Assembly (NCBI RefSeq): GCF_001612725.1
Contig: NZ_BDAZ01000008.1
Span: 124,001 to 188,000, forward strand
Direction of reading: 5' to 3'
From: Nocardia anaemiae NBRC 100462
GTDB lineage: Bacteria > Actinomycetota > Actinomycetes > Mycobacteriales > Mycobacteriaceae
Length of the DNA: 64,000 nucleotides
The notes beneath the pieces were generated by a model. The model saw nothing but the letters and a program-made list of their open reading frames with translations, had not been told where the DNA came from and ran no database searches. Made by a program: the position numbers and the translations under genes. This document shows positions 19,390 through 28,728 of the stretch, one piece after another (positions within the stretch are counted from its first letter, which is position 1; each line of letters opens with the position of its first letter).

Positions 19390-19869
19390 GTGCCGATCTA
19401 CGCCGCCTACGGGTCCAACATGGACTCGTCCCAGATGCTCGAGCGCTGTCCGCACTCCCCCATGTACGGGACGGGCTGGTTAGAGGGCTGGCGCCTCACC
19501 TTCAGCGGCGACGACATCGGCTGGGAGGGCCCGCTGGCCACCGTCGTCGAGGAGCCGGGCGAGCGGGTATTCGTCGTGCTCTACGACGTATCGCCCGAGG
19601 ACGAGCAGCGCCTGGACCGCTGGGAGGGTTCCGATTTCGGCATCCACCGCAAGATCCGGCTGCGCGTGACGCCGAGTGCGGGCAGCGGTTCCGAACCCAT
19701 CCTGGCCTGGCTGTATGTCCTCGATGCCTACGAGGGCGGGCTACCGTCGGCACGGTATATCGGCGTCATGGCCGATGCGGCCGAAAAGGCAGGCGCGCCA
19801 GCGGAATACGTGCATGCGCTACGCACTCGCAACAGCAAGAATGTCGGACCCGGCTTCTTCGGCAGCTGA
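19390..19869 (+). CDS. Gamma-glutamylcyclotransferase-like protein
   Basis: This is a 159-residue protein with the GGCT/BtrG fold. The N-terminal YAAYGSN motif binds the gamma-glutamyl substrate, and a DVSPEDEQRLDRWEG segment carries the expected acidic catalytic region. It has the length and position of M. tuberculosis Rv3304, which also sits divergent from lpdA and beside amiA1. Activity on gamma-glutamyl compounds is inferred from the fold only. A hairpin terminator lies directly behind it. Confidence 0.8.
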   Translation: MPIYAAYGSNMDSSQMLERCPHSPMYGTGWLEGWRLTFSGDDIGWEGPLATVVEEPGERVFVVLYDVSPEDEQRLDRWEGSDFGIHRKIRLRVTPSAGSGSEPILAWLYVLDAYEGGLPSARYIGVMADAAEKAGAPAEYVHALRTRNSKNVGPGFFGS

Positions 19870-19874
19870 ACAGC

Positions 19875-19909
19875 AGCGGCCGACCCATCGAGGGTCGGCC
19901 GCTTTCTTG
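19875..19909 (+). terminator. Rho-independent terminator
   Basis: Perfect 12-base arms AGCGGCCGACCC (19875-19886) and GGGTCGGCCGCT (19892-19903), separated by a 5-base loop and followed by TTCTTG, form an intrinsic terminator between the Rv3304-like gene and the convergent amiA1-like gene. Confidence 0.85.
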
Positions 19910-19915
19910 TCTTCG

Positions 19916-21178
19916 TCAGCTCGCGTTCAACACGATATTGCTGAGCACCCGGACACCGACGGCAAGCGCGCGCTCGTCGAGATCGAAGGTCGGCTGGTGC
20001 AGATCCAGCTGTTCGCCGTGCCCGGACCACACGCCGAGGCGGGCCATCGCGCCCGGCACCTCTTCCTGGTACCAGGAGAAATCCTCACCGCCACCGGACT
20101 GCAAGGTGTCGGCGAGCGCGTCCGGGCCGAGCATGCGGATCGCGTCCTCGAACATCCTGGTCGAGTGCTCGTCATTGACCACCGGCGGCACGCCGCGGCG
20201 GTAGTTCAGCTGGTAGCGCACTCCGGTCGGGGCGAGCAGGCCGTCCACGATCTCGCGCACCATCGGCTCCAACAGCGACCAGGTCGCGTGATCGCCGGTG
20301 CGGACGGTGCCGGTGAGCATGCCGGTCTGCGGTATCGCGTTCGGCGCCTTGCCCGCGCTGACCGCACCCCAGACCATCACCGTGCTGGTGCGCGGGTCGA
20401 TGCGGCGGCTGAGCAGACCGGGCAGGCCGGTGATCACGGTGCCGATGGCGTAGACCAGGTCACTGGTCAGGTGCGGACGCGAGGTGTGCCCGCCCGGCGA
20501 ATCGAGGACCAATTCGATGGTGTCGGCGGCCGAGGTGATCGCACCGACCCGAATGCCGACCCGGCCGACCTCGAGGCGCGGATCGCAGTGCAGTGCGAAG
20601 ATCCGATCGACGCCCTCCATCGCCCCGGCGGCGACCATATCGATCGCACCACCCGGCATCACCTCTTCGGCGGGCTGGAAGACGAATCGCACGCCCACCG
20701 GTAGCTCCTGATCGGCCAGCGCGAGCGCGGTGCCGAGCAGGATCGTGGTGTGCGCGTCGTGACCGCAGGCGTGCGAGACGCCGGGGACGGTCGAGGCGAA
20801 GCTGAGTCCGGTGAATTCCTGCAGCGGGAGCGCGTCCATATCGGCGCGCAATCCGATGCGCGGTGCGTCCACCGGACCGATGTCACAGAGCACCCCGGTG
20901 CCGTTGGGCATCTTCTGCGGCGTCAACCCCGCCTTGGTCAGCCAGGCCGAGACGAACTCGGTGGTGGCGAATTCGGTGCGGGACAGCTCCGGGTTCGCGT
21001 GGATGTGCCGACGCCACTGGATGAGATCGACCGTGTGCTCGGCCAGCCAGGAATCGACCGCATCCGGTCCGACTTCCGCGATATCCGATTGCGCGGCGCT
21101 GCCCTGGCCCCCCATGGTCGCGCGCGTCACCGCCACGGAGCGTGTCGCGTGCGCCGCGGAACGGCCGGTAATGCTCAC
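19916..21178 (-). CDS. amiA1: M20 family amidohydrolase, AmiA1-like
   Basis: This is a 420-residue metal-dependent amidohydrolase (peptidase M20D). The metal ligands are visible in LRADMDALP, SHACGHDAHT and FQPAEEVMPGG, and in the closing GGGEDFSWY segment. Members hydrolyse N-acyl amino acids or similar amides. The GTG start overlaps the stop of the upstream paralogue by 4 bases, so the two are translated from one message, as are amiA1-amiB1 (Rv3305c-Rv3306c) in mycobacteria. The preferred substrate is not known. Confidence 0.88.
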   Translation of the reverse strand: MSITGRSAAHATRSVAVTRATMGGQGSAAQSDIAEVGPDAVDSWLAEHTVDLIQWRRHIHANPELSRTEFATTEFVSAWLTKAGLTPQKMPNGTGVLCDIGPVDAPRIGLRADMDALPLQEFTGLSFASTVPGVSHACGHDAHTTILLGTALALADQELPVGVRFVFQPAEEVMPGGAIDMVAAGAMEGVDRIFALHCDPRLEVGRVGIRVGAITSAADTIELVLDSPGGHTSRPHLTSDLVYAIGTVITGLPGLLSRRIDPRTSTVMVWGAVSAGKAPNAIPQTGMLTGTVRTGDHATWSLLEPMVREIVDGLLAPTGVRYQLNYRRGVPPVVNDEHSTRMFEDAIRMLGPDALADTLQSGGGEDFSWYQEEVPGAMARLGVWSGHGEQLDLHQPTFDLDERALAVGVRVLSNIVLNAS

Positions 21179-22407
21179 CGAATGTCCTCCTGTCGTTGAA
21201 CGAGCCGTTGCAACAACCTGTCCCTATGTACTTGATCGCGAGCTACGGCGATAGCGGTACGCGCGAGCGCGATCGCACCGTCGGTTACCGCACGATCGGC
21301 CGAAGCGTTGACACTCGCCGCGGCGAAGCCGGGCTGATGCGTCACCGCCCCACCGGCATCGATGCCGATGACCGGATGTATGCCCGGTATGACGTTGGTG
21401 ACGTTGCCCATATCCGTACTCCCGAGCGGTCGCTGCGCCTCGAGTTCCGGTGCGATCGGCACCCGACCCAAGTCGACGATCTGCTCGCGGTAGGCAAACA
21501 GTAATCCCGGATCGGGCGTCAGCTCGGTATATGTCGGCGCAACCGTCCGGATTTCGTGAGTGCAGCCGGTCGCCAGCGCACCCGCCTCGAAACAAGCCGA
21601 CGCTCGTCGCATCAGATCGTCGAGGGATGCGGAGTCGACTGCGCGTAGGTAATACAGCAGTTCCGCACGTCCGGGAACGATGTTGGGGGCTACGCCACCG
21701 TCGCTGACTATACCGTGCAGTTGCTGTCCGGGTCGGAGATGTTGGCGCAGCAATCCCAGAGCAACCTGCGCGATGGTCACCGCGTCGCCCGCATTCCGGC
21801 CCATTTCCGGGGCGGCGCTGGCATGCGCCTCGTGACCGTGGAAGACCACCGACAGATCCGCCAGCGCCAGCGAGCGCGCGTCGACGATATCGATCGGGCC
21901 GGGATGCACCATCATCACCATCGCGGCATCGTCGAAGACGCCGCGCTCGAGCATCAGCACCTTGCCGCCGCCACTCTCCTCGGCGGGTGTGCCGAAGACC
22001 ACGACGGTGATGCCGAGGGCGTCGGCCACCTCGGCGAGACCGAGTCCGGCACCGACCGCGGATGCGGCGATGATGTTGTGTCCGCAGGCGTGCCCGATCT
22101 CCGGCAGCGCGTCGTATTCGGCGCAGATACCCACCGTGAGCTCGCCGGATCCGTAGGTCGCGCGAAATGCGGTCGGCAGCTCGGCGATGGGAGTCTCGAT
22201 CGTGAAACCGCGTTCGGCCAGCGGCGCGATGGTCTTGGCGACGCTGCGGGTTTCCTCGAACGCCAGCTCCGGTTCGGCGTGCAGCGAATGCGAGAGCGCG
22301 ACCAGTTCGGGTGCGGCGGCCAGGATCGCGGCATCCGCCGCCGCGCCCGGGTGCGCGACGTGGTGGTCCGTGCGTGATTCGGGGTGCCCGCTGCGCGTTG
22401 GTGGCAT
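21175..22407 (-). CDS. amiB1: M20 family amidohydrolase, AmiB1-like
   Basis: This 410-residue paralogue of the next gene has the M20 signatures CAEYDALPEIGHACGHN and FGTPAEESGGG and a C-terminal GSTDMGNVT segment, which places it with the p-aminobenzoyl-glutamate hydrolase-like (AbgB/Acy1L2) branch. An N-terminal tail of about 20 His/Pro-rich residues precedes the domain and might be shorter if translation begins at a later codon. It is co-transcribed with amiA1. Confidence 0.87.
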   Translation of the reverse strand: MPPTRSGHPESRTDHHVAHPGAAADAAILAAAPELVALSHSLHAEPELAFEETRSVAKTIAPLAERGFTIETPIAELPTAFRATYGSGELTVGICAEYDALPEIGHACGHNIIAASAVGAGLGLAEVADALGITVVVFGTPAEESGGGKVLMLERGVFDDAAMVMMVHPGPIDIVDARSLALADLSVVFHGHEAHASAAPEMGRNAGDAVTIAQVALGLLRQHLRPGQQLHGIVSDGGVAPNIVPGRAELLYYLRAVDSASLDDLMRRASACFEAGALATGCTHEIRTVAPTYTELTPDPGLLFAYREQIVDLGRVPIAPELEAQRPLGSTDMGNVTNVIPGIHPVIGIDAGGAVTHQPGFAAASVNASADRAVTDGAIALARTAIAVARDQVHRDRLLQRLVQRQEDIR

Positions 22408-22500
22408 GGCACACAGTCTGGCACTGCGCGGATGATCGGGCGCACCCTGCGTCCAGGGGCGATGTCGCCGCGCGACGCAACGGTTGTGCTCGAGTTGCGG

Positions 22501-23205
22501 TTATCCCGCGGCGAACGCCAGATTCTCCGGGGTGGTTGGGGTGGCGAGCCCGGCGAGCGCCTTGGCGTGCAGCGACCGCTTGATCACCGGCAGATTGGGC
22601 TTGCGATTTGCCGCCAGGGCGCCCGCGCGCTCGATCGCGGACTTCAGCAACACATCAGCATCGGCCTTGGCGTCGACAATTCCCGCGGCAATGGCCTCGT
22701 CGGCGGCGAAGCGGTGACCGGTGGTCATAGCCTGTACGCAGACCTGATTGGCGAGGCGCTCGGTGAGCAGCGCGTTCATCCCGACGGTGAACGGCATGCC
22801 GAGGTGCACCTCGGGCAGGCACCAGAAGCCGCGGTCGGCGCGCATCACCCGGAAATCGTGCGAGGTGGCGAGCATCGCACCCGCACCGAACGCGTGCCCG
22901 TTGACGGCGGCGACCGTCGGTAGCGGGAAGGTCAGCAGCCGGGTGTAGACGCTGTGCACGCGATCGAGGTAACCGTGCATCTTGTCCAGATTGCCGAACA
23001 GCCAATCGGTGTCGAGCCCGTTGCTGTAGAACTTCCCACTCGCCGTTGTGACCAGGGCCGCCGGTCCCTCGGACGCCTCGACCTGGTCCAACAGCCCGTG
23101 CAGCGCATCGATCCAATCCGGATGAAAACGGTTCTCGCTGTCGGTCTGCCCCTCGTCCCCGAGGTAGACGACGAACACATCCCCTTCACGTTCCAGGTAC
23201 GGCAT
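22501..23205 (-). CDS. Enoyl-CoA hydratase/isomerase family protein
   Basis: This is a 234-residue crotonase-fold protein. The oxyanion-hole segments are TTASGKFYSNGLDTDW and NGHAFGAGAMLATSHDFRV. The catalytic glutamates of typical hydratases are only partly present: the second region reads LPEVHLGMPF, with a single Glu. This resembles the delta3-delta2-enoyl-CoA isomerase (PECI-like) branch rather than a true hydratase. The ATG at 23205 starts the domain without extension; 63 codons upstream are open but repetitive and non-coding in character. Confidence 0.82.
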   Translation of the reverse strand: MPYLEREGDVFVVYLGDEGQTDSENRFHPDWIDALHGLLDQVEASEGPAALVTTASGKFYSNGLDTDWLFGNLDKMHGYLDRVHSVYTRLLTFPLPTVAAVNGHAFGAGAMLATSHDFRVMRADRGFWCLPEVHLGMPFTVGMNALLTERLANQVCVQAMTTGHRFAADEAIAAGIVDAKADADVLLKSAIERAGALAANRKPNLPVIKRSLHAKALAGLATPTTPENLAFAAG

Positions 23206-23852
23206 GCGTGCAGCGTAACGGGTAAACGATGGAATACCTACTCGCGGGTAGCAAATCCTGGGCAGGTCAGATGACGCACCCGACGCCGCTCCCCCGGGCG
23301 CCACCGGAGCAAGCCTTACGCGCGAGGAGATCGCGTTTCGCGCGATCGAGTGGGAGCGCGCGCTGGCTCGACCATCAGGGCGCATATGCACCAAGAACCG
23401 AACGTCCAGCCATCAGCGACCCCAACGGAGCGAGCCTTACGAGCGACCCGTTCGCGGCCCGTCTCGCGTCCGAGCCGTCGAAGCGCATCCGCCGCAGGCA
23501 CGGGACTCGACCACCCGGCTCGCGTGCATCAAGTACCGAACACTCCGCCAACCCCAACGGAGCGACTCCTACGAGCGACCGTTCGCGGCCCGTCTCGCGT
23601 CCGAGCCGTCGAAGCGCATCCACCGCAGGCACGGGACTCGCCCCACCCGACCGAGTGCATCAGGTGCCGACCACCCCGCCATCACCAACCACCACGGAGC
23701 GAGTCTTACGAGCGACCGTTCGCGGCCCGTCTCGCGTCCGAGTCGTCGAAGCGCATGCGACGAAGTCGCGAGTCTCGACGGCTCGGACGCGAGACACCAG
23801 GGGGCCGCGAACACGCCGCGCCGAGGCGCGGCAAATCAGATACCGTGACGGC
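23206..23852. repeat. Non-coding block of tandem repeats (132-138 base period)
   Basis: There are 647 bases without a gene between the hydratase and deoD. It contains three good copies of a unit that begins CAACGGAGCGAG/CTCTTACGAGCGACC and continues GTTCGCGGCCCGTCTCGCG, TCCGAGCCGTCGAAGCGCAT and CGCAGGCACGGGACTCG. The copies start near 23422, 23554 and 23692; a degraded copy begins near 23303. Spacings are 132 and 138 bases. The long frame that runs through it into deoD translates only the repeat and is not a gene. A truncated member lies at 17797-17828. Confidence 0.85.
23729..23795. repeat. Long inverted repeat ending the repeat block
   Basis: GTCTCGCGTCCGAGTCGTCG (23729-23748, arm extends one base further) pairs with TCGACGGCTCGGACGCGAGAC (23775-23795) over 20 of 21 bases with a 25-base loop. 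The hairpin lies about 58 bases before the deoD start. There is no T-run behind it, so it is a repeat hairpin rather than a classical terminator. Confidence 0.8.
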
Positions 23853-24632
23853 ATGCTTGCCGAACAGGCCGCGAGGGCGATTGCCGAACGTACGGGAGTG
23901 GAACGGCACCGGGTTGCGGTGGTGCTGGGATCGGGCTGGCAGGAGGCGGCCGCGGAGATCGGCGTGCCGACCGCTTCGGTGCCGATGCCGGAGCTGCCCG
24001 GATTCGGGACGCCAAGCGCGCAAGGGCATGTCGGGATGGTGCATTCGGTCGCCGTCGACGACACGCCCGTGCTGCTGCTGATGGGGCGTCAGCATTTGTA
24101 CGAGGGCTATCAGCCCAGCGATGTCGTGCATCCGGTGAGCGCGGCGATCGCGGCGGGCGTGGAAACCGTGGTGCTCACCAATGCGGCGGGCGGCATCCGG
24201 GACGGACTGCGCGTCGGTGAGCCGGTGCTGATCAGCGACCATCTCAATCTCACCGGCCGCACACCGCTGGTGGGTGCGACCTTCGTCGATCTCGTGGACG
24301 CCTGGGATCCGGAATTGCGTTCGCTGGCAAGGGAAATCGATCCGAGCCTGACCGAGGGCGTGTACGCGGGTCTGACCGGACCGCAGTACGAGACCCCGGC
24401 CGAGATCCGGATGCTGCGCACCATCGGCGCGGATCTGGTCGGCATGTCGACGGTGCTCGAGGTGATCGCGGCCCGTGCGCTCGGGGCCCGGGTGCTGGGC
24501 ATTTCGCTGGTCACCAACCTCGCCGCGGGTGTCACGGGTGCGCATCTGTCGCATGCCGAGGTGCTCGCCGAGGGACATGCGGCCGCCCCGCGTCTCGGCA
24601 AACTGCTGCGCGGCGTACTGGAACGGCTGTAG
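23853..24632 (+). CDS. deoD: Purine nucleoside phosphorylase
   Basis: This trimeric phosphorylase cleaves inosine/guanosine with phosphate to the free base and ribose-1-phosphate. The 259 residues show the phosphate loop [11 protein letters not shown] at 28-38, [10 protein letters not shown], the TNAAGGI segment, [14 protein letters not shown] and the purine-contacting VTNLAAGV region. The start was set to the ATG at 23853, which gives the standard length; the longer frame reads into the repeat block. The stop lies immediately against the ATG of pmmB, as in Rv3307-Rv3308. Confidence 0.95.
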   Translation: MLAEQAARAIAERTGVERHRVAVVLGSGWQEAAAEIGVPTASVPMPELPGFGTPSAQGHVGMVHSVAVDDTPVLLLMGRQHLYEGYQPSDVVHPVSAAIAAGVETVVLTNAAGGIRDGLRVGEPVLISDHLNLTGRTPLVGATFVDLVDAWDPELRSLAREIDPSLTEGVYAGLTGPQYETPAEIRMLRTIGADLVGMSTVLEVIAARALGARVLGISLVTNLAAGVTGAHLSHAEVLAEGHAAAPRLGKLLRGVLERL

Positions 24633-26138
24633 ATGCTGCGCTTCGGCACCGCCGGGCTCCGCGGGCCGCTGCGGGAGGGGCCCGACGGCATGAACCTGGA
24701 CACGGTGAGCCGGGCGAGCGCCGGACTCGTGGACTGGTTGCGCGGTCGCTGTCTCGGCGGCGGTGCGGTCGTCGTCGGGCGCGATGCCAGGCACGGCTCC
24801 GCCGAATTCGCCATCGCGACCGCGGAAATCTTTGCCGCCGCGGGCTTTCCGGTGACGCTGCTGCGCCGACCGCTACCCACCCCGATCGTCGCTTACGCGG
24901 TGCGCGAGCTGGGAGCCGTTGCCGGAGTGCAGATCACCGCATCGCACAATCCGGCGACGGACAACGGCTACAAGGTCTATCTGGACGGCGGTTCGCAACT
25001 GATCGCACCGGCAGACACCGAGATCGAGCGCTGCATCGAGGCCGTCACCGAGCCGATCGCCCGCACGCCCGTCACTCCGGCCGCCGATGACCTGGTGCAC
25101 CGCTATATCGATCGGGTGGCTCGGCTGCCCGAGTTGATCGGTGGTCCCGGTGCGCGCGGCGATATCCGAATCGCGTTGACGCCGTTGCACGGGGTCGGCG
25201 GCGATACGGCCGTGGCAGCTCTTGCCGCGGCGGGATTCAAGCATGTGCACGTCGTCGGTGCGCAATTCGCGCCCGATGCCGAATTTCCCACCGTCGCCTT
25301 CCCGAACCCCGAAGAGCCCGGCGCCACCGACCTTTTGCTCGACACCGCCACCCGGATCGGCGCCGATCTCGCGATCGCGCTCGACCCGGATGCCGATCGC
25401 TGCGCCATCGGAATTCCGGACGGCGACGGCGGCTGGCGCATGCTGCGCGGCGACGAAACCGGCGTGCTGCTCGGCGATTACGTGCTGCGGACCGCGCCGC
25501 CGGGTGCCCTGGTGGCGACCACCATCGTGTCGTCACGATTGCTCTCCGAGATCGCCGCCGCTCGTGGCGCGCGGTACGCGGAAACGCTGACCGGCTTCAA
25601 ATGGCTGACCCGCGCGGGCGACGGTCTGGTCTACGCCTACGAGGAGGCCATCGGTCACTGCGTGGACCCGGCCGCGGTCCGCGACAAGGACGGCATCTCC
25701 GCGGCGGTGCTTGCCGCCGATCTCGTGGCCCGGCTGAAGGTCGTAGGACGCACCCTCGCCGACGAACTCGACGACTACGCGGTCGAGTTCGGCCTGCACA
25801 CCACCGACCAGGTCGCGCTGCGCCTACCCGATCCAGCCGCCGCCGCGGACGTCGTGAACCGGCTGCGCGCCGCCCCACCCGCCGAAATCGCGGGCGAGCC
25901 GGTCGAATACACCGATCTGCTCCAGGTGCGCGGCCGAATGCGCACCGACGCACTGATTTTCGAGGGCGCGAAGTCCCGGATCGTGGTCCGGCCGTCCGGC
26001 ACGGAGCCGAAACTCAAGTGCTACTTGGAGGTGGTCGAGCCGGTCGCTACCCGGGACGCACTCGATGCCGCACGATCCGCCGCCGAGCAACGTCTCATCG
26101 AACTCCATGCATTCTGCGACGACCTGTCGATGGGGTGA
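24633..26138 (+). CDS. pmmB: Phosphomannomutase/phosphoglucomutase family, PmmB-like
   Basis: This is a 501-residue alpha-D-phosphohexomutase that moves phosphate between C1 and C6 (or C5 for pentoses). It has the catalytic serine loop TASHNPATDNGYKVY, the metal loop DPDADRC, the sugar loop TGFKWLTRAGD and EEAIGH, and the phosphate-binding tail RPSGTEPKLKCY. It follows deoD without a gap. Since deoD releases ribose-1-phosphate, conversion to ribose-5-phosphate by this enzyme is a plausible function, although annotation as PmmB is conventional. Confidence 0.93.
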   Translation: MLRFGTAGLRGPLREGPDGMNLDTVSRASAGLVDWLRGRCLGGGAVVVGRDARHGSAEFAIATAEIFAAAGFPVTLLRRPLPTPIVAYAVRELGAVAGVQITASHNPATDNGYKVYLDGGSQLIAPADTEIERCIEAVTEPIARTPVTPAADDLVHRYIDRVARLPELIGGPGARGDIRIALTPLHGVGGDTAVAALAAAGFKHVHVVGAQFAPDAEFPTVAFPNPEEPGATDLLLDTATRIGADLAIALDPDADRCAIGIPDGDGGWRMLRGDETGVLLGDYVLRTAPPGALVATTIVSSRLLSEIAAARGARYAETLTGFKWLTRAGDGLVYAYEEAIGHCVDPAAVRDKDGISAAVLAADLVARLKVVGRTLADELDDYAVEFGLHTTDQVALRLPDPAAAADVVNRLRAAPPAEIAGEPVEYTDLLQVRGRMRTDALIFEGAKSRIVVRPSGTEPKLKCYLEVVEPVATRDALDAARSAAEQRLIELHAFCDDLSMG

Positions 26139-26140
26139 GA

Positions 26141-26764
26141 TCAGCGTGGGCCGAATTGGCGGTCACCCGCGTCGCCGAGGCCGGGGACGATGTAGGCATC
26201 GGAGTTGAGGCCCGAGTCGACGACCGCGGTGACCAGGCGCACGGGCAGGCCCGAATCGGCAAGGGCGGCAATACCTTCGGGGGCGGCTACGACGCAGACC
26301 GCGGTGATGTCGGTTGCGCCGCGGGCGGCGAGCAGCTGCAGTGTGTGGCGCATCGAACCGCCGGTGGCCAACATCGGGTCCAGTACGAAGACCGGCATCT
26401 CGGACAGGTCGGCGGGCAGTGATTCCATGTACGGCACCGGCTGATGGGTGGTTTCGTCGCGGGCGATACCGACGAAACCGACCCTGGCGTCCGGAATGAG
26501 TTCGGCGGCCGCGTCGACCATGCCGAGCCCGGCGCGCAGCACCGGAACCAATAGCGGCGGCCGCGCCAATCGCGTTCCCTCGGTGTCGGATACCGGTGTG
26601 GTGATCGGGAAGTGGACCACCGGCGCGTCCCGCAGCGCCTCGTAGATCAGGATTCCGGTGAGATCGCGCAATGCCGCGCGGAAGGCCGGATTGGCCGTTC
26701 CCGCATCGCGCATCGTGGTCAGCAGGGCGGCGGCGAGTGGATGGTCCACGGTGTGCGTGCGCAT
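26141..26764 (-). CDS. upp: Uracil phosphoribosyltransferase
   Basis: This salvage enzyme converts uracil and PRPP to UMP. The 207 residues match the family exactly with the ATG at 26764. Key segments are [13 protein letters not shown], the PRPP loop [12 protein letters not shown] and the C-terminal uracil-binding [11 protein letters not shown]. It converges with pmmB, the stops being 2 bases apart, as in Rv3308-Rv3309c. Confidence 0.96.
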   Translation of the reverse strand: MRTHTVDHPLAAALLTTMRDAGTANPAFRAALRDLTGILIYEALRDAPVVHFPITTPVSDTEGTRLARPPLLVPVLRAGLGMVDAAAELIPDARVGFVGIARDETTHQPVPYMESLPADLSEMPVFVLDPMLATGGSMRHTLQLLAARGATDITAVCVVAAPEGIAALADSGLPVRLVTAVVDSGLNSDAYIVPGLGDAGDRQFGPR

Positions 26765-26910
26765 GAGGGAACGATAAGGTCGAAGGAGAGTTCGGCGGCG
26801 AACCTCCACCCGAATTTTTTTTCGAACGGCTGGAACCGATCGGCAAGGCAGCGCGTCGAACTAGGTGGATGACGTACTCTGCCTGGGAAAGAACAGATGG
26901 GGGAAGCACT

Positions 26911-27228
26911 ATGCGAAAGATGTCGGCCGACACCGAGGGCATTACCGCCTACGGCGCGACCGCCGCGGCGATGTCAGGTGATCTCGCCGCCGCAGGAGTC
27001 AGCGCCGCGGCAGCCGATCCCACTCTCCTCGGCCCCATAATGGGCTTGATCGGCGGCGATTTCATGGCCGCCTACGCTGCGGCGCACGCCGGGCACGTCG
27101 CCTCGATCGGTGAGTTGTCGGCGGTGCTCGCGAGCATGGGCGGCGCGGCAGCCTCTTCCGCCGTCGTCCTCGAGGAAACCGACCTGAACAATGCCGCCGG
27201 ACTGAACGCCACCGGGCTGGACGGGTGA
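26911..27228 (+). CDS. EspC-like ESX secretion substrate
   Basis: This is a 105-residue alanine-rich helical protein resembling the EspC/DUF2580 group of type VII secretion targets: an N-terminal helix (TEGITAYGATAAAMSGDLAA), a Pro/Gly turn and a second helix ending with DLNNAAGLN. A GGGGGA ribosome site precedes the ATG. It is the first gene of a four-gene cassette placed where M. tuberculosis has sapM, and is followed after 4 bases by a WXG/NlpC-P60 protein, suggesting co-export. Confidence 0.65.
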   Translation: MRKMSADTEGITAYGATAAAMSGDLAAAGVSAAAADPTLLGPIMGLIGGDFMAAYAAAHAGHVASIGELSAVLASMGGAAASSAVVLEETDLNNAAGLNATGLDG

Positions 27229-27232
27229 CACC

Positions 27233-28357
27233 GTGATCGATGTCAGCGCCCTGGTCCAGCCACTGCTCGACCTGCTCTCCAGCTTCGGCACCGGCGTCCT
27301 GCCCACCGGCGGTCCCGCCGACGCACTGACCTCCACCTCGACCGCCGTCGACCAGGTGCACGCGGTCGGCCGCAACAGCATCAACCAGGTGAACAACGCG
27401 TGGGACGGCGCGGCGGCCGACGCCGTCACCGCGAAGGCGCTGCGGGTGCAGACCTCGGCCGCCACCATTTCCGACCGCGGCAACGATATGGCCACCGTCG
27501 TGAATCAGGCTGCCGCCCAAGTCGAAACGGGCCAGAAGGAACTGAACGGGATAGTCCAGTCGTTCGTGAACCAGGCCACCAGTCTCGGTCCGGCGCTGGC
27601 CACACCGGAGGGGCTCACGGTGCTCGTCGGCTCCGCGATAGACCACATCGGTCAGGGGTTGAATGTGGTCGGCCGGGTACGCAACGAACTCGATACCCAG
27701 ACCGCATCGATGAACGAGCTGACACCCCCGCCGTCGACGCCGTCGCTGTCCAATGTCGCCAGCACGGTCGGCACCGCCACCCAGGGCGCCTCGCAATTGT
27801 CATCGACGGTGAGCAGCGTCGCGAGCGGCGCGGGCGGCATGCTCAGCAGCCTGATGAGCACCGCGAGCAAGGCCGGCACGACGACCGCGAGCACGGCGCC
27901 GAGTTCCAGACCGAGTACGAGCAGCACCACCGGGACCGGACAGTCGACGACCTCCGGCAAGGGCGTGAAGATCACCCTGCCGGACGGCAGCGTCGTGGAG
28001 GCCCCGAACGAGAAGGCGGCGACAGCGGTCAAGGCGGCGATCGGCGCGGTCGGCACGCCCTACGTGTGGGGTGGCAATACGCCCGGTTCCGGACTGGACT
28101 GCAGCGGTCTGACCAAATACGCCTATGGCGAGGCCGGTGTCGATCTGCCCCGGCTGGCCCAGGAACAAGGCAACGGCCATATGCAGGTCTCGCCGGGCGA
28201 TCTGATGCCGGGCGATCTGGCGGTGTGGGATGGCCACGTCGCGATGGTGATCGGTAACGGGCAGTTCGTCGAAGCCGGTAATCCGGTCCAGATCAGCTCG
28301 GTTCGAACCGACAACATGGGCATGAACTTCCATGGCTTCTACCGGCCGACCTCATAA
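27233..28357 (+). CDS. WXG-type N-domain fused to NlpC/P60 peptidoglycan hydrolase
   Basis: This 374-residue protein joins an N-terminal helical ESX-export domain to a cell-wall endopeptidase. Trp57-Asp-Gly59 (NNAWDGAAAD) forms a WXG turn in a long helical hairpin (residues 30-160). Residues 165-240 are a Ser/Thr linker. Residues 244-374 are NlpC/P60 with catalytic Cys290 (GSGLDCSGLTKYAYG), His335 (WDGHVAMVIG) and a third polar residue near 348. The likely role is cleavage of the peptide stem of peptidoglycan after type VII export. It is coupled to the preceding EspC-like gene. Confidence 0.82.
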   Translation: MIDVSALVQPLLDLLSSFGTGVLPTGGPADALTSTSTAVDQVHAVGRNSINQVNNAWDGAAADAVTAKALRVQTSAATISDRGNDMATVVNQAAAQVETGQKELNGIVQSFVNQATSLGPALATPEGLTVLVGSAIDHIGQGLNVVGRVRNELDTQTASMNELTPPPSTPSLSNVASTVGTATQGASQLSSTVSSVASGAGGMLSSLMSTASKAGTTTASTAPSSRPSTSSTTGTGQSTTSGKGVKITLPDGSVVEAPNEKAATAVKAAIGAVGTPYVWGGNTPGSGLDCSGLTKYAYGEAGVDLPRLAQEQGNGHMQVSPGDLMPGDLAVWDGHVAMVIGNGQFVEAGNPVQISSVRTDNMGMNFHGFYRPTS

Positions 28358-28377
28358 ATGAGCGGAGCGAACCACTG

Positions 28378-28728
28378 ATGTCCCAGCCCCAGACTCCACC
28401 GATACCCAATGTCACGGTGGCGTCCAGCACCAACCGATCGGGCACCATCTCGGTGCGTGCCACCGACCAGGGCATGCCGATCGAGATCAAGTTCGAGCGC
28501 AGCGAATACCGTTACGGCGCGCAGACTCTCGCCGACGAGATCCTGCGGTTGACCAAGCGCTCCACCGTCGCCGCCCGCGCCCGCCGCCGCGAACTGCTCG
28601 CCGAGGCGGGCATGCCCGCCGACATCCTGGACAAGCTCGGCCTGCCCACGCGACAGGCTGCGGTGGACGAACTGGACCGGATCGACGACGCGGACACGGG
28701 ACCGACGAGCTGGATGAGGCCGGTATGA
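28378..28728 (+). CDS. Hypothetical protein of the ESX-like cassette
   Basis: This is a 116-residue soluble protein with no signal peptide. The first half is beta-rich with a repeated-sounding core (SGTISVRATDQGMPIEIKF); the second half is helical and basic (RRELLAEAGMPADILDKLG). It lies between the NlpC/P60 protein and a YbaB-like protein, so a cytoplasmic chaperone or adaptor for the exported pair is possible. I do not recognise a family. The 20 bases before it hold a short copy of the ATGAGCGGAGCGAAC repeat (28358-28372). Confidence 0.7.
   Translation: MSQPQTPPIPNVTVASSTNRSGTISVRATDQGMPIEIKFERSEYRYGAQTLADEILRLTKRSTVAARARRRELLAEAGMPADILDKLGLPTRQAAVDELDRIDDADTGPTSWMRPV

Noticed and set aside
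23229..23852. Long open frame running into deoD from the left, with repeated Arg/Ser/Pro peptides
   Set aside because: It only translates the tandem DNA repeats; three frames are open at once and deoD has a normal start at 23853.
23206..23852. Repeat block as a CRISPR array
   Set aside because: The units are 132-138 bases, near-identical throughout with no spacer pattern, and no cas genes are present.
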